Positions 15,814 through 20,877 of a DNA stretch of 20,877 bases are shown here, one piece after another (position 1 is the stretch's first letter; the number at the start of each line of letters is the position of its first letter). Location of the stretch: positions 1 through 20,877 of the forward strand of contig JAQXLO010000047.1 in NCBI GenBank assembly GCA_029012165.1. Direction: 5' to 3'. The position numbers and the translations under genes were made by a program. Below the pieces are notes generated by a model. That model did no database searches. It saw only the letters and a list, made by a program, of their open reading frames with translations, and was not told where the DNA came from. Source of the DNA: Oscillospiraceae bacterium. GTDB lineage: Bacteria > Bacillota > Clostridia > Oscillospirales > Acutalibacteraceae.

Positions 15814-17733
15814 TTATTGCGTTTCGGTTATCGTGTTGGGCGCACAGGAATACATCATGCGGCAGTTGCGTCTGCCGTACCAAATAATCTGCGTGGCATA
15901 ATCCTCCCAGCCTGTCGTTTGAAACGGCGTAGAGAAGGTGTAGCGCACCGCTCTTTGCTCGAGCGGTCGGTAATCGTTGACCAAAACGGCGTCAAAATAG
16001 GCACGGAAATCGTAGTCAAACGCTGCGGAAAACGTCGTCTTGTTCGGCTGTAAAATCGCCGCCGCTTGATACGCCGTCAGCGCACGGAGCAGGGCGTCGT
16101 CCTCGATATAGCGGCGCAGGAATGCGGTCATCTCCCCGTAAAATGCACGCTCGTGATACAGGCACAGCAAAAACACCGCTTCTTCGAGCGGATAGGTGAT
16201 GGCGCCGAACAAGTCGTTTTGCACCGTCAGGCCTCCCTTGCCGTCCACGAAGCTGCGCAGTGTCTCGTCTGCCATGTCAAAAAAGGAACGGCAAAGCGTG
16301 GTTTCGTCTCGGATGTATTGCAAAAGCGCTGTGTAAAAGTCGTAGTACGACACGCCGTATTCCTTGCGCACATACATGGCGGCAAACTGCATCAGCCCGA
16401 AATGGTGCATACTCTGCACGAACACGGAAAAGAGGTTCGCCTCAATCCATTCCTCTGCGCTCATGGAATATGTGGACACGACGATGCTCGATTTGCCCGA
16501 AAGAACATCGTCCATCTTTTGGCAGTGGTACTGATTGAGCGCCGTAGAGACGGTGCGAATGCGGAACTTCTCCATCGTTTCCGGCGCACTCAAGCGGGAG
16601 TTGGGCAAAAGCTCACAGTAGTATGCGCTCACCGAGCTGTGCTGTCCCCATTCCAACAGCGTACACAGCCCTTGGCAAAACGATTCGAGCGTTTCCCCCG
16701 GCAAACCGAGTATCAGCTCCGTATAGGTCGAAATGCCGTGCGCACGGTAGCGGGCAATCTGTCGCATATATTCCTCTTTGGAAATATTGGTGCGCCCAAT
16801 ATTTTGCAGAACCTCGTCCGAAAGGCTCTGCAACGCCAGCGTAGCCCCCTTGCCGATGCCGTGGGAAGCGAGCAAGCGGTTGATATGAAAAACCCGTTCG
16901 GGTTCATTTTTGGCGTAGGAAACCTGCAAGCGATTCGGATAGCCGAACGTTTCCTTGAGTTCAACCAACTTCTCGGCAATGCGCATATCCCGCTCGAACA
17001 TACCGAAATTGGCGTCCACGCAGTAGACAAACTCAATCTTGTGCGCCGCCATCCACGAAAGCTCCGCAAGCACTTTTTCCAGCGGAAACAGGCGAACCTT
17101 CGAGTGCAGCTCGCCCCAGTCGCAGTAGATGCAGTCATACGGACAGCCTCGATTGGTTTCCAAAACACACGAAAACGGATATTCCCCGTTTTGCAAAATA
17201 TCGTCGAACACGCCCGCCAGATACGGCGATGGATAGTCGGATATCGTAATCGCCTCGTACGGCGTCTGTACGGCAGACCCGTCCGCCGTGCGATAGGCGA
17301 TGTTCGGGATGTCGCACAGATTTTTCTTGCCGAGCATCCACAGCAGAACATCTCGGAATGCTTCCTCGCCCTTGCGGTGAATGAGTACGTCAATAAACGG
17401 ATAGCGTTCGAGATATTCCGTCGTGGGCGGGACGTGATGTCCGCCGAATTCAATCACGCAGTCGGGATATCTTTGCTTGACCTTTTCGGCATAGACCAGA
17501 TTGTAGTCATAGTTCCAAATCGAGTTGGAAAACCCGATAAACGCCGGATTGTCCAAGCTGTCGATGCTCTCGTCAATATCCTCCAGGCTGTAGATAATCC
17601 GCTTGCAGACAAACGCCTCCCGAATCGCCTCGTCCTGCAACGCAAACGCCGCCAGCATCCCCACGGCATACGGGAGATAGTATGTGTTGCCGTACAGACA
17701 CCCCGCCTGTACAAGATAAAAGTTACGTTTCAT
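15814..17733 (-). CDS. Cobalamin-type radical SAM protein, paralogue A
   Basis: 639 residues and first of the four in transcription order. It has a B12-binding-like N-terminus (NPAFIGFSNSIWNYDYN at 62-78; EFGGHHVPP near 95-103), iron-sulfur cysteines 197, 201 and 204 in ETNRGCPYDCIYCDWGE, CVDANFG at 238-244, ILGLPGET, and the shared C-terminal region ending QIIWYGRRNCR. It is the most divergent copy: the conserved GEGE is RKGE here (Arg120, Lys121). The ATG at 17733 (MKRNFYLVQ) is chosen because it aligns with the starts of the other copies; the frame is open upstream to 17805, overlapping the regulator's end. Its ribosome site is weak (GGA about six bases ahead). It lies 68 bases after the regulator with no terminator between. 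Confidence 0.86.
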   Translation of the reverse strand: MKRNFYLVQAGCLYGNTYYLPYAVGMLAAFALQDEAIREAFVCKRIIYSLEDIDESIDSLDNPAFIGFSNSIWNYDYNLVYAEKVKQRYPDCVIEFGGHHVPPTTEYLERYPFIDVLIHRKGEEAFRDVLLWMLGKKNLCDIPNIAYRTADGSAVQTPYEAITISDYPSPYLAGVFDDILQNGEYPFSCVLETNRGCPYDCIYCDWGELHSKVRLFPLEKVLAELSWMAAHKIEFVYCVDANFGMFERDMRIAEKLVELKETFGYPNRLQVSYAKNEPERVFHINRLLASHGIGKGATLALQSLSDEVLQNIGRTNISKEEYMRQIARYRAHGISTYTELILGLPGETLESFCQGLCTLLEWGQHSSVSAYYCELLPNSRLSAPETMEKFRIRTVSTALNQYHCQKMDDVLSGKSSIVVSTYSMSAEEWIEANLFSVFVQSMHHFGLMQFAAMYVRKEYGVSYYDFYTALLQYIRDETTLCRSFFDMADETLRSFVDGKGGLTVQNDLFGAITYPLEEAVFLLCLYHERAFYGEMTAFLRRYIEDDALLRALTAYQAAAILQPNKTTFSAAFDYDFRAYFDAVLVNDYRPLEQRAVRYTFSTPFQTTGWEDYATQIIWYGRRNCRMMYSCAPNTITETQ

Positions 17734-17801
17734 GAATATCCAACACCAGTTTCCTTGAAAATCAACCAAATGAACCGCTTGCGCAGAATATATGCGGTCT
17801 G

Positions 17802-18146
17802 TCAATCCGCTTTTTTTTGATCCAACAGCATACAGACATCCCGCAGAATTTTGGTTAAAAGCTGCATTTCCCCGGGCGTCCTGCCGCAGAGCAGCTCATC
17901 CATTTCCTTTGCGTACAGCATAGCAACCTGCGGCACGTCGGGCCTTAAAAGTGCGTCCGTGGAAACCTGCAGTGCTTCAGCAAGCCGCACAAGGATATCC
18001 ACGCCGAAATTGGTGCTTCCTGTCTCGATATTGCTCATGTGGGACAGGGAGATATTGATCATCTCCGCAAGCTGAAACTGCGTAATATTTTGACTTTCAC
18101 GCATTTTGCGAATGCGCAAACCGATTTCTTTTTGCGAAAAATCCAT
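17802..18146 (-). CDS. XRE-family helix-turn-helix regulator
   Basis: A 114-residue DNA-binding protein. The N-terminal HTH_3 domain spans about 8-66, with helix-turn-helix TQFQLAEM (22-29) and recognition helix SLSHMSNIE (33-41), followed by the typical NFGVDILVRLAEALQVS. Residues 70-114 form a short helical tail that may dimerise or sense a signal; no ligand domain is recognised. GGAGGTGG precedes the ATG by about six bases. It is the first gene of the minus-strand operon ahead of the four radical SAM genes and divergent from tgt, so it probably controls its own operon and perhaps tgt. A short palindrome on its -35 box could be its operator. Confidence 0.9.
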   Translation of the reverse strand: MDFSQKEIGLRIRKMRESQNITQFQLAEMINISLSHMSNIETGSTNFGVDILVRLAEALQVSTDALLRPDVPQVAMLYAKEMDELLCGRTPGEMQLLTKILRDVCMLLDQKKAD

Positions 18147-18175
18147 GGTTCCACCTCCGATTTCTTCTATAGTCT

Positions 18176-18203
18176 ATTATATCTTTTATTCTATTATTGT
18201 AAA
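18176..18203 (-). promoter_or_regulatory. Promoter of the XRE-radical SAM operon
   Basis: On the minus strand TTTACA (18198-18203) and TATAAT (18176-18181) are 16 bases apart, a good sigma-A-type promoter. The transcript would start near 18170 and reach the regulator's ATG after about 23 bases. Confidence 0.65.
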
Positions 18204-18208
18204 TTTAC
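18199..18208. promoter_or_regulatory. Candidate operator palindrome on the XRE promoter
   Basis: GTAAATTTAC is a perfect 10-base palindrome that overlaps the -35 box of the XRE promoter, a fitting place for autorepression. A second small inverted repeat, TGACAGTCA (18214-18222), lies next to it. Both are short and the region is AT-rich, so chance is possible. Confidence 0.35.
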
Positions 18209-18306
18209 TAAAGTGACAGTCAGTCATTATCGTATAATTTCCAAAAAGTTTTTACTGCCTGTTTTTTATAAAGATAAAAAATGACTCTATAAATTGTTTT
18301 CATTTC

Positions 18307-18335
18307 TTGCATTTAGTGCCACAATGTTGTATAGT
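18307..18335 (+). promoter_or_regulatory. Promoter of tgt
   Basis: TTGCAT (18307-18312) and TATAGT (18330-18335) are separated by exactly 17 bases, placing the transcript start near 18342, about 37 bases before the tgt start. It lets tgt be expressed apart from queA. Confidence 0.65.
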
Positions 18336-18378
18336 TAATCTATCCAAAGTTTTCTATACACCACACGAGGAGCACGCT

Positions 18379-19509
18379 ATGTTTCGACTGATCCAAACCG
18401 AAGGAAACGCCCGCCGTGGCGAATTCATTACACCCCACGGAACGGTACAGACCCCTGCATTTCAAAATGTTGCCACCTGTGGGGCGATCAAGGGTGCGCT
18501 GGACGCCGGCGATCTGAAAGCGATCGGCTGTCAGCAGATGCTCTGCAACACCTACCACCTGCATGTTCGTCCCGGAGACGAGCTGATTCGGGAGCTGGGT
18601 GGTCTGCACCGATTCACCAATTGGAGCGGTCCGATCCTGACGGACAGCGGCGGATTCCAGGTCTTTTCCCTTGCGCCTCTGCGCAAGATCAAGGAGGAGG
18701 GCGTTTACTTCAATTCCCACGTTGACGGACGGCACATCTTCATGGGACCTGAGGAAAGTATGCGTATTCAGTCAAACCTCGGTTCCACCATTGCCATGGC
18801 CTTTGACGAGTGCGTAGAAAACCCTGCACCGCCGGATTATGCAAAAAAATCCTGCGAAAGAACGGTGCGCTGGCTTTACCGCTGCAAGGAGGAACTGACA
18901 CGCCTGAACGCACTCCACGATACGATCAATCCGAACCAGATGCTGTTTGGGATCAATCAGGGCTGCACCTATGAGCGGCTGCGAATCGAAAATATGTGTC
19001 AGATCGCCGCACTGGATCTGGACGGTTACGCCATCGGCGGGCTTGCCGTCGGCGAACCCAAGGAGGAAATGTACCGCATTATCTCCGCTGTGGAGCCGTA
19101 TATGCCCAAAAACAAGCCCCGCTACCTCATGGGCGTCGGCACACCGGGGAATATTCTTGAAGCGGTCAGCCGTGGGATCGACTATTTTGACTGCGTAATG
19201 CCCAGCCGCAACGCAAGGCACGGACATCTGAATACCATGCAGGGCATCATCAATCTGAACAACGCCAAATACGAAAAAGATCTGTCTCCCATCGATCCGA
19301 CCTGCGAGTGTCCAACCTGCCGCTCCCACTCACGAGCCTATATCCGTCATCTGTTTAAAGCAAAGGAGATGCTTGCCATGCGCCTTTGCGTACAGCACAA
19401 CCTGTACTTCTACAATACACTGATGCAGAAAATCCGGGATGCGCTGGACAGTGGCACCTTCACGCAGTTTAAAGAAAAGTATGTCGAACTGTTAGATACA
19501 AGGATTTGA
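18379..19509 (+). CDS. tgt: tRNA-guanine transglycosylase
   Basis: A 376-residue TIM-barrel enzyme that swaps guanine-34 of GUN-anticodon tRNAs for the queuosine precursor preQ1, the step before QueA. Visible are LTDSGGFQVFSL with the substrate-binding Asp, AFDECVENP, GINQGCTYERLR, IGGLAVGEPKEEM, and GIDYFDCVMPSRNARHGH with the nucleophilic Asp. The zinc site is Cys309, Cys311 and Cys314 in CECPTC plus His340 in LCVQHN. Length is normal. ATG 18379 (MFRLIQTEG) is chosen over an upstream in-frame start at 18307 because GAGGAG (18367-18372) lies six bases ahead. The next gene starts nine bases after its stop, so they share a transcript. Confidence 0.98.
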   Translation: MFRLIQTEGNARRGEFITPHGTVQTPAFQNVATCGAIKGALDAGDLKAIGCQQMLCNTYHLHVRPGDELIRELGGLHRFTNWSGPILTDSGGFQVFSLAPLRKIKEEGVYFNSHVDGRHIFMGPEESMRIQSNLGSTIAMAFDECVENPAPPDYAKKSCERTVRWLYRCKEELTRLNALHDTINPNQMLFGINQGCTYERLRIENMCQIAALDLDGYAIGGLAVGEPKEEMYRIISAVEPYMPKNKPRYLMGVGTPGNILEAVSRGIDYFDCVMPSRNARHGHLNTMQGIINLNNAKYEKDLSPIDPTCECPTCRSHSRAYIRHLFKAKEMLAMRLCVQHNLYFYNTLMQKIRDALDSGTFTQFKEKYVELLDTRI

Positions 19510-19518
19510 GGTTTTACC

Positions 19519-20328
19519 ATGACAGACAGAAAAAATTGGCCGCTCGGCGTTTCCACCTGTTGGAGTGCGCCGGGAAAGGCGTTGTATCGGGCATTGTCCC
19601 AAGAAGGCATCCGCTTCATCGAATACAGCGGCGGTTCCACCGACTTCTGGGAAGAGGTGGATTTTGTACACAATGCCGAACAGATTCTGCGGGAAATCCA
19701 CAGCTACGATATCGAAGTCTCTTCCGCACATCTCCCCTTCTGCCCCTTTGAAAAGATGGATCCCACCAGCAAAGACGCAGATGTGCGCTGTGCCATTGTG
19801 ACCTATCAGGGAGAACTGCTTCGTGCTTGCGCCCATGCAGGGATTCCCATTGCCGTTTTGCACCCCAGCGGTGAGCCGTACGATGCGTTTGAACGTGGGG
19901 AACGAATGAAATATGCCGCAGATACTCTGCGCCAACTTGCCCGCATTGCCGAAGAAAACGGCATCAAGCTTGCCATTGAAAATTTGCCCCGCACCTGTCT
20001 TTGCAACATTCACGAGGAAATGACCATGCTGTTTCACGAAATCCCGTCTTTGTATGCGTGTTTCGACATGAACCACAGCCTGCGTCAGAGCAACCCGGAT
20101 TTTATTCGTGCCTTGGGCAAACGGATTATTACCGTCCACGCCTCCGACTACGATATGATCGATGAGCGGCACCTGTTGCCCTTCCTCGGAAAAAACAACT
20201 GGCATGAGATCATGAAAGCCTTGGAGGATGTGGACTATGACGGCATATTTACCTTTGAGGTTTCCAATAAAAGCGTTCTGACGACACATAATCTTACCCT
20301 GTCCTACAACAAATTGATGGAGATTTAA
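19519..20328 (+). CDS. Sugar phosphate isomerase/epimerase-like TIM barrel (AP endonuclease 2 superfamily)
   Basis: A 269-residue protein of the xylose-isomerase-like TIM-barrel group. Likely metal ligands are Glu154 in LAIENLP, Asp183 and His186 in CFDMNHSL, His207 in ITVHASDYD and Glu247 in FTFEVS; His71 and His115 line the same face. Members act as sugar or inositol epimerases/isomerases or as endonuclease IV-like enzymes. It lacks an obvious DNA-binding insertion, so a small-molecule isomerase is more likely, but the substrate cannot be read. The ATG follows GAGG (19508-19511) at seven bases. It is sandwiched between tgt and the flavoprotein gene with gaps of nine and one bases, as part of the tgt operon. 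Confidence 0.85.
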   Translation: MTDRKNWPLGVSTCWSAPGKALYRALSQEGIRFIEYSGGSTDFWEEVDFVHNAEQILREIHSYDIEVSSAHLPFCPFEKMDPTSKDADVRCAIVTYQGELLRACAHAGIPIAVLHPSGEPYDAFERGERMKYAADTLRQLARIAEENGIKLAIENLPRTCLCNIHEEMTMLFHEIPSLYACFDMNHSLRQSNPDFIRALGKRIITVHASDYDMIDERHLLPFLGKNNWHEIMKALEDVDYDGIFTFEVSNKSVLTTHNLTLSYNKLMEI

Positions 20329-20329
20329 A

Positions 20330-20877
20330 ATGCGCAAAGTGATCGTAATCGGCGGTGGTGCCGCCGGACTGATGGCGGCGGGCACAGCTGCCCAAAACGG
20401 CTGTGCCGTTACACTGCTGGAAAAAAATGAAAGACTTGCCAAAAAGGTACGCATTACCGGCAAAGGGCGCTGTAACGTGACCAACAACTGCAGCGATTTG
20501 CAGGAATTGATCGCACAGGTTCCGGTGGGAGGACGTTTCTTATATTCCGCATTTACCGCCTTCAGTCCGCAGGACACCATGGCTTTTTTTGAAGATTTAG
20601 GCGTTGCGCTGAAAACGGAGCGCGGCCGCCGTGTCTTCCCTGTCTCGGACAGCGCACACGATATCGCCGAAGCCCTGACCCGCTATGCCGTGGAACATGG
20701 GGTGAAAAACGTCACCTCCACAGCAGAATCCTTGGAAATTCACGATGGCGCCATCACCGGCGTCCATACGCACGACGGCAGCCGAATTGCCTGTGACAGC
20801 GTGATCGTCGCCACAGGAGGACTGTCCTATCCGCTTACCGGTTCCACGGGAGACGGCTACCGCTTTGCCGAACAGGC
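20330..20877 (+). CDS. HI0933/BaiN-type NAD(P)/FAD-dependent oxidoreductase, 5' part
   Basis: The first 182 residues of a flavoprotein cut by the window edge. The FAD-binding GGGAAG loop is at 8-13, with the acidic end of the second strand near Glu31. The family-defining block KKVRITGKGRCNVTN lies at 38-52, and IVATGGLSYPLTGSTGDGY ends the visible part. Proteins of this group (HI0933, YhiN, BaiN) usually run to about 400 residues; their reactions are mostly unsettled, with bile-acid reduction reported for BaiN. GGAG sits about seven bases before the ATG, which comes one base after the preceding stop. Confidence 0.93.
   Translation, partial: MRKVIVIGGGAAGLMAAGTAAQNGCAVTLLEKNERLAKKVRITGKGRCNVTNNCSDLQELIAQVPVGGRFLYSAFTAFSPQDTMAFFEDLGVALKTERGRRVFPVSDSAHDIAEALTRYAVEHGVKNVTSTAESLEIHDGAITGVHTHDGSRIACDSVIVATGGLSYPLTGSTGDGYRFAEQ

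Larger units (their letters stand above)
4486..18146. other. Putative accessory island between queA and tgt
   Basis: The region between two genes of one tRNA-modification step holds nine genes with no evident queuosine role: four sugar/membrane genes on the plus strand and a regulator plus four radical SAM paralogues on the minus strand. The flanks (asd-dapA-queA and tgt onward) are housekeeping. No integrase, IS element, tRNA or direct repeats mark the edges, so the call rests on gene content and on the frequent queA-tgt linkage in other bacteria. I did not measure base composition. Confidence 0.45.

Noticed and set aside
17734..17801. Minus-strand TTGACA just after the regulator's stop codon, considered as a separate promoter for the radical SAM genes.
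   Set aside because: No acceptable -10 box occurs at 15-19 bases, and no terminator separates the genes, so co-transcription with the regulator is simpler.
18220..18312. A 30-codon minus-strand ORF just upstream of the XRE-radical SAM operon, rich in Tyr, Phe and Lys, considered as a RiPP precursor peptide.
   Set aside because: No ribosome binding site precedes either ATG, it overlaps the tgt promoter and lies in AT-rich DNA, and it lacks a leader/core look. It is worth rechecking only if orthologous operons have the same peptide.

Overview
The window looks like chromosomal DNA of a moderately G+C-rich Clostridia-type bacterium, most likely a gut-associated Oscillospirales/Ruminococcaceae relative. 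This rests on strong AGGAGG-like ribosome sites, TTGnnn/TATAAT promoters, the fungal/archaeal-type Asd, a HI0933-family flavoprotein and cobalamin-type radical SAM proteins. It is an inference from gene style, not from a marker gene.

Layout. (1) 51-1007: a MraY/WecA-superfamily membrane phosphosugar transferase. (2) 1036-1250: a compact element of five successive hairpins closed by imperfect terminal inverted repeats, lying between convergent genes. (3) 1265-3265, minus strand: the lysine/diaminopimelate pair asd-dapA. (4) 3330-10011, plus strand: one apparent operon from a good promoter to a strong terminator. It holds queA, a family-2 glycosyltransferase, an FKP-like sugar pyrophosphorylase/kinase and two polytopic membrane proteins, the first of which looks like a GT-C transferase. 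(5) 18203 down to 10018, minus strand: a second apparent operon of an XRE-type regulator followed by four tandem, divergent paralogues (A-D in transcription order) of a ~640-residue cobalamin-type radical SAM protein. (6) 18307-20877, plus strand: tgt with its own promoter, a TIM-barrel sugar isomerase/AP-endonuclease-like gene and the start of a HI0933/BaiN-type flavoprotein.

The main reading is that queA and tgt, often neighbours in bacteria, are here separated by about 13.9 kb of accessory DNA. That DNA holds a sugar-activation and lipid-linked glycosylation module, and facing it a four-gene radical SAM operon. The two blocks converge on one bidirectional terminator. In the first block the kinase/pyrophosphorylase could make a nucleotide sugar, the GT2 protein could move it onto a polyprenyl phosphate, and the membrane proteins could transfer it outside the membrane. 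The radical SAM block has no visible substrate gene: no convincing RiPP precursor was found. The array of four paralogues, with a shared unrecognised C-terminal region and their own regulator, is the best candidate for an undescribed system here.

No tRNA, rRNA, CRISPR, IS element or origin was seen. No gene-free stretch exceeds 300 bases.
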